A DNA stretch of 55,863 bases from Candidatus Adlerbacteria bacterium (GCA_903878285.1 CAIRHB010000015.1:1-55863); one strand, 5' to 3'; shown: positions 8,329 to 18,176, counted from the stretch's first letter. Notes: generated by a model not told the origin, from the sequence alone. Numbers and translations: made by a program.

Positions 8329-8369
8329 ATACCCTCTAGTATATACGATTTCTCTCCCACTATCCCCAG

Positions 8370-8388
8370 TTCGAGGTCTCGCCTCGAT
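8370..8388. repeat. REP-like hairpin (left of transposase)
   Basis: ttcgaggtctcgcctcgat; same hairpin at 8579, 9082, 9107. Confidence 0.75.
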
Positions 8389-8409
8389 TTTTTATTCTAT
8401 ACTATACAC

Positions 8410-9081
8410 ATGGTACGAAAGATGACCTTCACGCCGGGAGAATTTTACCACCTCTACAACCGCGGCACAGACAAAAGGAGCATATATACAAACGCGAACG
8501 ACTACGAGCGTTTTCTATCACTTCTCTATATCGCAAACAGTACCAATCCGTTTCATCTCCAAGAGTGGCGCAAGAAAAATCGAGGCGAGACCTCGATTTT
8601 TCTGGAAGAACGTGAAGAAACGCTGGTGGATATCTGCGCATACGTACTCATGCCTAACCATTTTCATCTTCTTGTCCGAGAAAAATCTGATGGCGGCATA
8701 AGCCGCTTTATGCAGAAACTTACCACGGGGTACACGATGTACTTCAACACCGCGCACGAACGAAGCGGAGCATTGTTCCAAGGCGTGTTTAAAGCGACTC
8801 ACGCCTCGGAAGATTGCTACCTCAAATACCTCATCTCCTACATACACCTCAATCCAATAAAACTCATAGAGCCGACATGGAGGGAGACGGGCATCAAAAA
8901 TAGAGCTCGCGCAGAAAAATATCTCGCCAATTTTACCTACTCAAGTTATCAAGACTATGCACATGACAAACGACCACAAAGCGTCATCCTTCAGCGCACA
9001 GCACTACCCGACTATTTCGAATCACCAAGAGATTTTGAGGAGCACATCACCGCATGGCTAGAGTACGCAAAAGAAGTGTAG
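8410..9081 (+). mobile_element. REP-associated tyrosine transposase (RAYT, Y1_Tnp)
   Basis: FYHLYNRGTDKRSIY, AYVLMPNHFHLLVRE (HUH motif), YIHLNPIK; flanked by REP hairpins; TATACT 6 nt before ATG. Confidence 0.92.
8579..8597. repeat. REP-like hairpin inside the transposase ORF
   Basis: atcgaggcgagacctcgat, translated as NRGETSIF. Confidence 0.7.
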
Positions 9082-9125
9082 TTCGAGGCGAGACCTCGAA
9101 CCAAAAATCGAGGTCTCGCCTCGAT
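9082..9125. repeat. pair of inverted REP-like hairpins (BIME-like)
   Basis: ttcgaggcgagacctcgaa ... atcgaggtctcgcctcgat. Confidence 0.75.
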
Positions 9126-9166
9126 TTGTAGTAATGCGTAGTTGTTTTGGAGTTTTTTCATATAGG

Positions 9167-12100
9167 TTAGTTTGCTGGAGTGCTGGAGGCGACGTTGACG
9201 GTGCGGGTCGCGTAGCCAGTGAGCCCCGCTTGGTCGGTCGCACTATATATAATAGTATGCGTACCCGCCGCACTGGTGTCGATGTGGATCTGGTCGGGCG
9301 TCGTGGTCGCACCGCCGTCGACCGAGACCTGGTAACCAATATTCGGGCTCGCCGCGTCAACAATCGTCACGCCAAGGTCGCTGTAGGTATCGCCGACAGT
9401 GAGACTAGTTGGCGAATCCCCCACCACGGTCAACACCGGCGCAGTCGGCGAATTTGCTGCAGATGAACCGGAGTTGCCCGAGCCACTTGCCAAACCGGAA
9501 CTAGACGAACTGCTCAAACTACCGCCGCTTGCGCCAGAGCCACTACCTGCCACGCCAACGCCCGAGAGCATCTGCTGCAGCTGGTCGCCAGTGACACACA
9601 CCGAGCCGCCGCCCGACTTGGTCACACACAGCTTGTCGGTCGTGACCTGCTTGGAAGTAAACGACTCGGCGAACCCTGCCACCGTCGCCTCAAGCGCCGA
9701 CAATTCATGCGAGATCTCCTGTATCGCGCCAACAATCGGCGCAAACAATCCTTGGTAGTCGAGCGTAAAGTACCCACTGCTGGAGTTTTGATGCACCAAA
9801 TTCGGGAATATTTTCGCAACATCTTGCGCAATAAAGCCATACTGTGTCGAGGTTGATGCGCCGTTGCCGAGCATCCAGGCATTCCAGTCGAAGGACACCG
9901 CGTTGAGCTGGTCAATCGCCGACAAGCTGCTTGATGCGTTAAGGGATGTAATGTTGTCCTTGAGTCGCTGATCAGAGGCGGAGGAACAGTTGCTTACACT
10001 GCTACCATTACCGAGCGTACAACTAAACGGCCCATTGATAGTCACAACCCCCGTATTACTCACACTAAACAACGTCGTCGTCGCCGTCGCAGTCGACGAT
10101 GCAATTGCAAAGAGTGTTGTGTTGGTCTCGCCGTTGTTGGCGTGGACAGAGAGTTTTGCATACGGCGAGGTGGTGCCGATACCGACGTTGCTGCCGAAAT
10201 ATGCAGTATTGGTGGTCGTAGCGTAGTTCATATACGTGTTCCATGCTGCGCCAACTGTACCTAGCCCTCCCATTGCCGCATTTGGAATAAGTCCCACGCC
10301 AAATCGGATATACGACGACGCGTTAACGAGCACCTGTTGGCTGCTACCAGACTGTCCAATTGTTAGAGAGCTTGAGTTTGCTGGGAAGTTCATGCTAACC
10401 GCACCGGTATTACTCACACTAAACAATGTTGAGGTCGCCGCACCCGATACATAGTTAGTCGACGACGCAATTGCAAACAGCGTCGACTGCGAACCGTTTG
10501 CATTTGGTTGCGTTGCTACCGAAAGCTGGGCGAATGGTGAGGTGGTGCCGATACCAAAACTACCAGTCGAGATAAAGCGTCCCGCTTCAATGTTGTTGGG
10601 ATTAAAGACGATACTACCTCCACCCACTCCCCATGAGCCGCTAACAAGTCTTGTGGTGAGGTTAAGGTTTGACGCACTGTTGGAAATGCGGTTGAGCACT
10701 ATCCCTTGGGTCGCAAGACCTAGATAAGTAGACGAACTGTTTGACACGCGCGCGAGTGGGGTGCTTGCACTATCAACGCCAGTAACCTCGAACAAGGAGT
10801 TAGGCGCTGCCGTCCCAATCCCCACGTTGCCCGAGTTAGTGACGGCAAACAACGTCGAGGTCGCCGCACCCGATACATAGTTAGTCGACGACGCAATTGC
10901 AAACAGCGTCGACTGTGAGCCATTTGCATTTGGTTGCGTTGCTACCGAAAGCTGGGCATACGGTGTCGTGGTGCCAATACCAAAGTATCCGTTTTGACTC
11001 AGCACAGCACCAATCGTCCCGTTTCCACCCGCAGTGTTAGGTTGATAGGCAAAATACAGACCGCCCTGTCCACCAGCGCCCGTACGGTATGCACCAACAA
11101 CGCCCGTATAATTGGCAGACGTGGCACCAGACACATCAAAACCGATACCACTATAGTTGTTGTTTACACTGCTATTGTTTCGTATTATTTCAGATACGTT
11201 AGAGGGCGCTATACCTGAAAGGAAGTTGTTGTTGTTTGAAGCAACAACGAAAAGAGGACTGTACGGCGTTGCAGTTCCAATCCCAACATTCCCCCCAAAG
11301 TACGCGTTGCCCGTCGTCGTTGCCCCGCCAGAGACAGTGAGTCCACCCGTTTGGTTGCCGTCGCCGATGGTGGTGGAGGCGTACGAGGTGAGCCCACCAT
11401 TAAACGCCACAAGTGTTGAAGTCGCATTACCCGCGAGCGCGAATGGGTAGGCAAAGGTGTCGTAGTTTCCTGCGGGTTGTTTGTTGTTGAAGGTGTTCCA
11501 ATCGGTCGACGAGAGGTAGCCGTTTGCGCCCGTGCCTGCCTGCGTGATAGTAAACTGCCCTGTGGTGTTGTTGTACGACAGCGGTGCGGATGCAGACAGC
11601 GCCCCGAGCGCGATGTAGTTGCTCGGGTTGGTCGCGTTGTATGGCGTGTAGCCAAGCGCGGGCTGGAATGCGCTCGGCGCGTTACCCTGCCACGTGCCCG
11701 CCCAATCGCCAGCGTTGGTGAGTATGCCGGTGTTCGTAATCTGCCCTGTCGTGGTGTTGTAGGCGATGCCCGCTCCTGCCGAGAGCGAGGTGGTGCCAAA
11801 GGTTGCAGCGATGATGTTACCAACGCGAGTGAGGCCTGTGGAGAACGTCAGTGGTGATTCATACAGACCAGCGAGTGCTGCTTGTGCGCGTGCAGAGGTG
11901 AAATAGAGATTAGTCCCTTCAGCAAGGTTGCTCGTGCTCCGCTGCGAGAGAAAGTAGTCGGTCGACGTGGTGGCGAAGTATTTTGCATCATTCGTCCACT
12001 GCGAGATGTTGGGTGAGGCAAACTGTGTCGTAGTGAGCCCTGTCACATTGAACGTGTTGCCACTGTAGGCAAGCCCCGTGCCTGCGGTGGTAGTCGCTGC

Positions 12101-14521
12101 GGCGTAGACACCACCTACTGAGTTGACCGCGAGCGCCGCGTTGGTGAGTGAGGGGAGGATGAAGGCACTTGCAGTGACCGTGGCGAAGGCGTTGTTGCCC
12201 AAGAAGGTGTTTGTCCCAGAGAATGTGTTTGCACCTGAGAAGAGGTTGCTATCAGCAAAGAGTGTGGACGAAGCAGACGAGAGACAGGAGCCGTTGACCG
12301 CGAAGCAGCCCGAGGTGAGGTTGACGCCGTTGGCGATGGTTGTTGAGCCTGTATTGTCGACACTAAAGAGCGTTGTATTGGTGAGCGCGGTTGATGAAGC
12401 GATAGCAAAGAGCGTTGTTGCAGTGTCGCCGTTGTTTGTCTGTACTGCAAACTTCGCCCACGGCGAGGTGGTGCCGATGCCGATCGCCCCGGTCGTCGGC
12501 GCATGGAGCAAGATGTCAGTCGAGGTCGCCGGTATCGTGCCGTAGATCATATTGCCGATGTTGAGCTGATTGCTCGCCAAGGCGGATGGGAAGGCGGTGT
12601 TCCATCCGATGCCGATATTGTTGCTGCCGGTCGAGAGCGCGTTCGGTCCACCTGCGTTGTACTGGACACCAATCAGGATATTGTCAGACCCGGTGGTCAC
12701 GTTCCATCCAGCCGAGGTGCCAAGGAACGTGTTGTAGTCAGACCTGTTTGTGTTGTTGAATCCCGAATATGCACCGACCAGTGTCGAGCCTTTGTTGGCG
12801 TAGAAGCCGCGGCCAACCCCTGCCTCAAACCCGACAGCCGTGGTCGAGGCAGCGTTGGTGTTGTAGAACAGCGATGCATACCCGAGAGCCGTGTTCCCGC
12901 TACCGGCGTTGTTATAGACAAGCGAAGACGCACCGAGCGACGTGTTAAACGATCCGCTATCATTGTTGTTGAGCGCATTTGTTCCGACCGCAGTGTTCCA
13001 GATTCCGCTGCCATCCGACGCGAGCGCTTGATAGCCAAACGAGGAGTCCCCTGTGACATCAGTGCCCAGCTGATTTTGATTCCCTGCCCCGAGCCCAAAG
13101 GTTGTGTCCTCGCTGTTTGGTGACGCGAAGGCGAGTGAGGTGCCGTTGCTCGTGATTAGCCCGCTGCTTACGTCAAAGGTTGCTACTGCCAAGTTGCCGA
13201 ACGTGTTGTTGCCCGTAAAGGTATTGTTGGCATACGTCTTCGCTACGGTACTTGATGCGTCCAAGTAGGCGTTCACCCGGTCGTCGGTGTAGTACTTGTT
13301 TGTGGTGCCTTCGGCAAGCGCGTCCGTCGTGGTGGCATACCAGTCAGCGAGCGCGAGTTTTGTATTGAGCGCCTGCTGTAAATCTGTTTGGTTAGCAATC
13401 GAACCGGTCATGTTTCCCCATGGCACCGCGAGCGTTGTCGAGCCAGCACCGATCACACAAATACCGTTGAGGCTAAAACATCCCGAAAGCAGGTCGATGC
13501 TGCCACCAAACGTTGAGGTCGTTGTCGCAGTGTCATTGAGTGCGCTCGTGAGTGGTCCCGTGAGCGCACCACCCGATAACGGCAGATAGTCATCCGCCAC
13601 GACCGGCTGAATAGTTTGTGTGATGTTGGTCACAGCACCGCCCATCGCGACGTACCCGGTCGGGGTGGTAATGCCCGGCAGGTGCGATTGTATCGACGCA
13701 GACAACTGCTCGAGTTTCGTGTCCAACTCTGCTTCGGTGACCCCGGTGCTCGTGCCGACAACCGTCTTGAGTATCGTCCGCTCGACAACTGGGTAGGTGT
13801 TGTGTTGGATAATTTGCGGCTGCGACTGAGCAAGCGTGATACTCGGTACTGATGCACTTCGTGTAGCTGTGTTCGATATTGTTGGAGTAGTCGAGGAGTT
13901 TGTTTGAGCTGTTTTTTTTACATTGAGCGCATACTGCGAACCAGTGCCGACAAAGAGTGTCGATGCGATGTGTGCCACGGTCGAGACCACTGCGTCTTCA
14001 AGCGATGCAAGCACTGGCAATACGCTCGCTGTTTGCACACCAAACAGCGGCGAGTCAGCGGTGCCCACAGCCGAACCAAATGTTGTCGATCGCACTGAGA
14101 GCGATACCGCCGCGGTTGCCGCAGCACATACCAACGCGCCCGACACCAACGCAACACCAAACGCCACCACCGTGTGTTGTGGCACACGGTACTTCGAGAC
14201 AAACTCCGATGCGTGTATCCGTGCGCGCTCAATCGTCGGCGCGTTTTGTTTTTTATACTCGATGCCTTCGCGGCGACGCTGCTCGGAGAGCTCCTCTGCT
14301 CGCTGCTGTTTTGCAAATACGCGACTCGCCTCAAACCGTGTGACCGAGCGTTCGTCGACAAACCATGCGTTCCGCACACGGACACCCTTGAGCTTACCTT
14401 CGCGACATAATCTGCCGACATAGTCGGGAGCACAGTCGAGACGTTTCGCAACTTTGCGCGCGGAGAGCATCATCTCGCCGGATGGAGAAAGAATTTTGTT
14501 ATCGTGCTCGTGTGCGCTCAT
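9167..14521 (-). CDS. giant membrane-anchored fibre protein: N-terminal HTH, TM segment, YadA/tail-fibre-like repeats, S74 intramolecular chaperone, C-terminal Ig-like domain
   Basis: LSARKVAKRLDCAPDYVGRLCREGKLKG (excisionase/MerR-type HTH); VVAFGVALVSGALVCAAATAAVSL (TM); NTAVGTNALNNNDSGSFNTSLG-type repeats; SDQRLKDNI...YGFIAQDVAKIFPNLV (S74); GDTYSDLGVTIVDAASPN (Ig-like). Confidence 0.85.
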   Translation of the reverse strand: MSAHEHDNKILSPSGEMMLSARKVAKRLDCAPDYVGRLCREGKLKGVRVRNAWFVDERSVTRFEASRVFAKQQRAEELSEQRRREGIEYKKQNAPTIERARIHASEFVSKYRVPQHTVVAFGVALVSGALVCAAATAAVSLSVRSTTFGSAVGTADSPLFGVQTASVLPVLASLEDAVVSTVAHIASTLFVGTGSQYALNVKKTAQTNSSTTPTISNTATRSASVPSITLAQSQPQIIQHNTYPVVERTILKTVVGTSTGVTEAELDTKLEQLSASIQSHLPGITTPTGYVAMGGAVTNITQTIQPVVADDYLPLSGGALTGPLTSALNDTATTTSTFGGSIDLLSGCFSLNGICVIGAGSTTLAVPWGNMTGSIANQTDLQQALNTKLALADWYATTTDALAEGTTNKYYTDDRVNAYLDASSTVAKTYANNTFTGNNTFGNLAVATFDVSSGLITSNGTSLAFASPNSEDTTFGLGAGNQNQLGTDVTGDSSFGYQALASDGSGIWNTAVGTNALNNNDSGSFNTSLGASSLVYNNAGSGNTALGYASLFYNTNAASTTAVGFEAGVGRGFYANKGSTLVGAYSGFNNTNRSDYNTFLGTSAGWNVTTGSDNILIGVQYNAGGPNALSTGSNNIGIGWNTAFPSALASNQLNIGNMIYGTIPATSTDILLHAPTTGAIGIGTTSPWAKFAVQTNNGDTATTLFAIASSTALTNTTLFSVDNTGSTTIANGVNLTSGCFAVNGSCLSSASSTLFADSNLFSGANTFSGTNTFLGNNAFATVTASAFILPSLTNAALAVNSVGGVYAAATTTAGTGLAYSGNTFNVTGLTTTQFASPNISQWTNDAKYFATTSTDYFLSQRSTSNLAEGTNLYFTSARAQAALAGLYESPLTFSTGLTRVGNIIAATFGTTSLSAGAGIAYNTTTGQITNTGILTNAGDWAGTWQGNAPSAFQPALGYTPYNATNPSNYIALGALSASAPLSYNNTTGQFTITQAGTGANGYLSSTDWNTFNNKQPAGNYDTFAYPFALAGNATSTLVAFNGGLTSYASTTIGDGNQTGGLTVSGGATTTGNAYFGGNVGIGTATPYSPLFVVASNNNNFLSGIAPSNVSEIIRNNSSVNNNYSGIGFDVSGATSANYTGVVGAYRTGAGGQGGLYFAYQPNTAGGNGTIGAVLSQNGYFGIGTTTPYAQLSVATQPNANGSQSTLFAIASSTNYVSGAATSTLFAVTNSGNVGIGTAAPNSLFEVTGVDSASTPLARVSNSSSTYLGLATQGIVLNRISNSASNLNLTTRLVSGSWGVGGGSIVFNPNNIEAGRFISTGSFGIGTTSPFAQLSVATQPNANGSQSTLFAIASSTNYVSGAATSTLFSVSNTGAVSMNFPANSSSLTIGQSGSSQQVLVNASSYIRFGVGLIPNAAMGGLGTVGAAWNTYMNYATTTNTAYFGSNVGIGTTSPYAKLSVHANNGETNTTLFAIASSTATATTTLFSVSNTGVVTINGPFSCTLGNGSSVSNCSSASDQRLKDNITSLNASSSLSAIDQLNAVSFDWNAWMLGNGASTSTQYGFIAQDVAKIFPNLVHQNSSSGYFTLDYQGLFAPIVGAIQEISHELSALEATVAGFAESFTSKQVTTDKLCVTKSGGGSVCVTGDQLQQMLSGVGVAGSGSGASGGSLSSSSSSGLASGSGNSGSSAANSPTAPVLTVVGDSPTSLTVGDTYSDLGVTIVDAASPNIGYQVSVDGGATTTPDQIHIDTSAAGTHTIIYSATDQAGLTGYATRTVNVASSTPAN
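10431..10558 (-). repeat. 128-bp direct repeat within the fibre gene, copy 1
   Basis: gaggtcgccgcacccgatacatagttagtcgacgacgcaattgcaaacagcgtcgactg... near-identical at 10857. Confidence 0.85.
10857..10984 (-). repeat. 128-bp direct repeat within the fibre gene, copy 2
   Basis: Same sequence with scattered substitutions. Confidence 0.85.
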
Positions 14522-15065
14522 GGGAGGTGCTGGGGAGGTGTTTCAGTGGTCGATATATCTTTGTGATGCAAAGTCAGTTCGAGTGAAATCACTTACCCAA
14601 TTGTACGAGAAGAACAGCGCAGAGCGCAGCAAAAAAGAAGCGAAAACTGTGGATAAGAAATTGTTCGAGCGAGCGCACACGATGCAGCAGAATATCTTTA
14701 CAGCACAAGCGCAGATGGAGATGCGCCACCCGTCTCACCTATCACGAAATTGAGCGTAGTACGGCCAATAGCGCACCTTGCACTTCGAAAAAATGTTGTC
14801 TACCCAAAGATAGAAAAAATATGCTTTGTATGCTAGTCAGTTCGCCTACCATCAAACACATCTCGGATACTCGATACGGTGTTTTTCTCTCAAAATAGTC
14901 GGGAGAAGTCACATCCTCAGTGCCAAATAAGAACACCTTTTATAAGCTGTCGGCAAAGATACTAAGACATAGAATTGCACTTATGTAAAATATCAGGAGC
15001 ACACATCATGCTATAAGAAATGACTAGAATCAAATTCTGTTATATAATTTACCTATAGACAAAAT

Positions 15066-15722
15066 CTAGAAGTGAAGCCGGATGTTCTTGTCGAAAGAAT
15101 ACGTTGTAATAGAAGGAGATCCTATGCCTGCTGTTATCTGCGCACTGATTTGCAGTGATGCGACGAGTGCCAGTGCGCACACAATGCACGCAGCCACAAT
15201 ATTGAGTACCATTGGGAGTACAGTGCGACTTGGAGCCGATGTCTGCCATGCGCCAACCTCGTCTGTCTCGATAGACTCTGCGGGCAGCGTGGGATGCGGT
15301 CTTGGTATGCTCGGAGTCTCTACTATCCGAGAAGTTGTTATTTTTCTTCGTACCTCGGGATACAGAGGCGCATCGTCTGGCACATAGGTAAGTCCACGCT
15401 TACTGGTAAGCGGTAGCGGATGTGACGTAACAGTGGGGATCTTTGTGAGCGTTACTGTATGTTCTTGCATTGCCGCAGGAGCCGGATGTGGAGGCTCCGG
15501 TGGTACAGGAGTAGCAACAGAAATAGGTTCCTGTGTAGGAAGCTCTTTCCCAAAGTATCCAGCAAGTGACTCTACTTCGACATACCACGCCCGACCAACC
15601 TTAGTGCCGGTGACTTTTCCTCCACGAATCAGCTGTCCGATGTAGTCGCTGTGATAATTGTTCTCTTTCGCGGCACGCCGCGCCGAGATGTATCGCTTGC
15701 CCGATATATCTAGCTCATCCAT
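15066..15722 (-). CDS. HTH plus single-TM protein, paralogous to the N-terminus of the giant fibre protein
   Basis: ISARRAAKENNYHSDYIGQLIRGGKVTGTKVGRAWYVEVESLAGYF aligns with the giant protein HTH; C-terminal TM VLNIVAACIVCALALVASL; TATACT 6 nt before ATG. Confidence 0.75.
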   Translation of the reverse strand: MDELDISGKRYISARRAAKENNYHSDYIGQLIRGGKVTGTKVGRAWYVEVESLAGYFGKELPTQEPISVATPVPPEPPHPAPAAMQEHTVTLTKIPTVTSHPLPLTSKRGLTYVPDDAPLYPEVRRKITTSRIVETPSIPRPHPTLPAESIETDEVGAWQTSAPSRTVLPMVLNIVAACIVCALALVASLQISAQITAGIGSPSITTYSFDKNIRLHF

Positions 15723-15742
15723 AAATCTAGTATAGCAGATAT

Positions 15743-17155
15743 TTACTTTTTGAGGGCGAGAACAAACTGTTCGCGCAGTGTCGTCGGGTTTGCCGAGCCT
15801 TTAGACTCACGCATCGCTTGCCCGATAAGAAACTGGAGTGCAGCATCTTTTCCCGCTTGGTAGTCAGCAACCACTGCCGGGTGAGCGCTCACGATCTTCT
15901 GTACAATCGCTGCAAGCGAGCCAGCATCACTTTGCTGTACTAAGCCCTCTCGCTCGGCAATCTCTTGTGGATCTTCGCCACCGTATACCACTCTGGATAA
16001 TATATCTTTTGTTGCGCGCGAAGAGAGCTTTCCCTCGCTATTCATGTGTACCAACTTTGCGAACTGTGCCGCTTGCGGAGCAGTGTCCGAAACGGTGTTC
16101 ACGATATCGTTTGCGATGTAGTTTGCAGCAAGCAACACCAGCTTCTGCTCTTGTAGAAGCGCCGCTACCGCATCAAAAAAGGCGCCAAACTGGGGCTGCT
16201 GTACAAACATATCTGCATCATCTGGCTTAAGTCCAAGACCGAGATAGCGCTCGCGGCGTACCCAAGGGAGCTCTGGCAGCTCAGCTTGCAATCGTTCTGG
16301 CGAGAACTCGGATATCTCAGACAGTAGCAACTTGGGTAGATCTGGGTCTGGGAAGTAGCGGTAGTCGTGACTCGACTCTTTCTTTCGCTGCGAGAACGTC
16401 ACTTGTTTTGTCTCGTCCCAGCCACGCGTCTCTTGTACGACTACCCCGCCCCCCTCGAGCAACTTACTCTGGCGTGCCACCTCAAAGGCGATAGCTCGCT
16501 CGACACTGCGGAACGAGTTTAGATTCTTTACTTCGACTTTGGTGCCGAGCGTTGCGTCTGTACTTACGGAAATATTTGCCTCGACACGCATCTCGCCCTT
16601 CTCCATGTTTGCCTCGCCTGCACCAAGAGAGCGCAGTAGGAGCTGCAGCTCGCGTGCGAACGCACCAGCCGTCTGTGCATCATGGATCACCGGTTCGGTC
16701 ACCAGCTCCATCAGCGGCACACCTGCGCGGTTGTAGTCCACCAGACTCGCGCTATCTTTGTCGCCCGTTGACGAGACGTGCTGCGAACGCGCGGTGTCCT
16801 CCTCAAGATGCACCCGAGTAATCGCGACACCACAGAGCGTGCCGCCCGAGACGAGCGGGTACGCATACTGACTCAGCTGATAGCCTTTCGGGATATCGGG
16901 GTAAAAGTAGTTTTTACGATCAAACTCGGTGTAGTCGGCGAGCGAGGCACCGAGAGCCTTCCCCACCAAAAGCACCTTGTGCACCGCGTCGCGATTGGCT
17001 GCCGGCAGCGAACCAGGGTGTGCCATACACACGGGGCAAATGTTAGCGTTAGGGCGCTTTTCGTCTGGGTCGTTCTTACACGCACAGAACATCTTGGTCG
17101 CTGTCCGGAGCTCGGCGTGAATCTCAAGCCCTATAGTTGGTGAGTAGTCGCTCAT
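15743..17155 (-). CDS. gatB: Asp/Glu-tRNA amidotransferase subunit B
   Basis: GLEIHAELRTATKMFC, CPVCMAHPGSLP, DYNRAGVPLMELVTEP. Confidence 0.96.
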   Translation of the reverse strand: MSDYSPTIGLEIHAELRTATKMFCACKNDPDEKRPNANICPVCMAHPGSLPAANRDAVHKVLLVGKALGASLADYTEFDRKNYFYPDIPKGYQLSQYAYPLVSGGTLCGVAITRVHLEEDTARSQHVSSTGDKDSASLVDYNRAGVPLMELVTEPVIHDAQTAGAFARELQLLLRSLGAGEANMEKGEMRVEANISVSTDATLGTKVEVKNLNSFRSVERAIAFEVARQSKLLEGGGVVVQETRGWDETKQVTFSQRKKESSHDYRYFPDPDLPKLLLSEISEFSPERLQAELPELPWVRRERYLGLGLKPDDADMFVQQPQFGAFFDAVAALLQEQKLVLLAANYIANDIVNTVSDTAPQAAQFAKLVHMNSEGKLSSRATKDILSRVVYGGEDPQEIAEREGLVQQSDAGSLAAIVQKIVSAHPAVVADYQAGKDAALQFLIGQAMRESKGSANPTTLREQFVLALKK

Positions 17156-17166
17156 ATCACACCATT

Positions 17167-18135
17167 CTACTCCAAAGTTGCAGAAATCAAATCCCGAAGC
17201 ACCTTTACCGATGAGTCGTCCAAAATAGTCACCACCGTCGCCCGCACACCACTGGCAGCAAACATACCGAGAACCTTTTGTATTTCAATAGTATCTCGGG
17301 TATCCGATTTGGTTAAAATGACCAACTCTGGCCTCTGTGCGAGCGCCCCACCCTCGAACTGCTCAAGCTCGGTGCGCACGGTGCGATAGTCCTCAAGCGG
17401 CGTATCCGATTCAAGCGAGACGCAGTGCAGCAACAACCGCGTGCGTGCTATATGTCGCAGAAATTGCATGCCGAGCCCTTTCCCCTCCGACGCACCCTCG
17501 ATGAGCCCTGGGATGTCCGCGAGCACGTGCCCGTAGAACACGCCGAGGTTTGGGTCAAGCGTAGTGAACTCGTATGCGCCGACTTTTGCCGAGGCGCCAG
17601 TGAGCGCGTTGAGTAGCGAGCTCTTGCCAGCGTTGGGCAGGCCGATCAGCCCGCCTGCCGCGATGAGCCGCAGCTCGATGTGCAGCTTGGCACGCTCGCC
17701 GCGACCACCAACAGTACTCTCGGTTGGCGAGCGATTGACCGACGACTTAAACGCCGCGTTGCCTGCGCCGCCGCGACCACCCTTTAGTATTAGATGCTGC
17801 TCGCCCGAGATAAGCACGTCGACAACTTCGCCAGTCGACAAATTTCGCACCACGGCACCAACCGGCACGTCGATGACGAGGTCGTTGCCACTCTTGCCAT
17901 CTTTGTTGCGATTACCACCATCTTCGCCATGCTCGGCTTGAAACTTCTTCTCGCCGCGATAGCGCGCAAGCAGGTTGAGATCGTCGACACCACGGATGTA
18001 TACATCACCACCACTGCCGCCGTTGCCGCCCGAAGGGCCAGCATACTCAATCCCCTTCAGATGCAGCCAGCGCACGACGCCGTTGCCGCCATTTCCCGCC
18101 CGCGCTTCAATATGTAGCTCATCAACAAATGCCAT
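17167..18135 (-). CDS. obgE: Obg family GTPase
   Basis: Gly-rich Obg fold (GGNGVVRWLHLKG...GGNGGSGGDVYI), GLPNAGKSSLLNALT, DIPGLIEGASEGKGLG. Confidence 0.95.
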   Translation of the reverse strand: MAFVDELHIEARAGNGGNGVVRWLHLKGIEYAGPSGGNGGSGGDVYIRGVDDLNLLARYRGEKKFQAEHGEDGGNRNKDGKSGNDLVIDVPVGAVVRNLSTGEVVDVLISGEQHLILKGGRGGAGNAAFKSSVNRSPTESTVGGRGERAKLHIELRLIAAGGLIGLPNAGKSSLLNALTGASAKVGAYEFTTLDPNLGVFYGHVLADIPGLIEGASEGKGLGMQFLRHIARTRLLLHCVSLESDTPLEDYRTVRTELEQFEGGALAQRPELVILTKSDTRDTIEIQKVLGMFAASGVRATVVTILDDSSVKVLRDLISATLE

Positions 18136-18176
18136 AGTAGTGAAATTAGGACATTGGATGTCCTAGTTAGTCTTCT

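Noticed and set aside
8329-8343. GAPDH start as another leaderless promoter
   Set aside because: TATACT is 9 nt from ATG and a GAGGG ribosome-binding site intervenes, so it was not counted in the 6-nt set.
14454-14753. 99-aa plus-strand ORF in the gap upstream of the giant fibre gene
   Set aside because: Overlaps the fibre gene start, no ribosome-binding site or -10 signal recognised; cannot be excluded but not supported.
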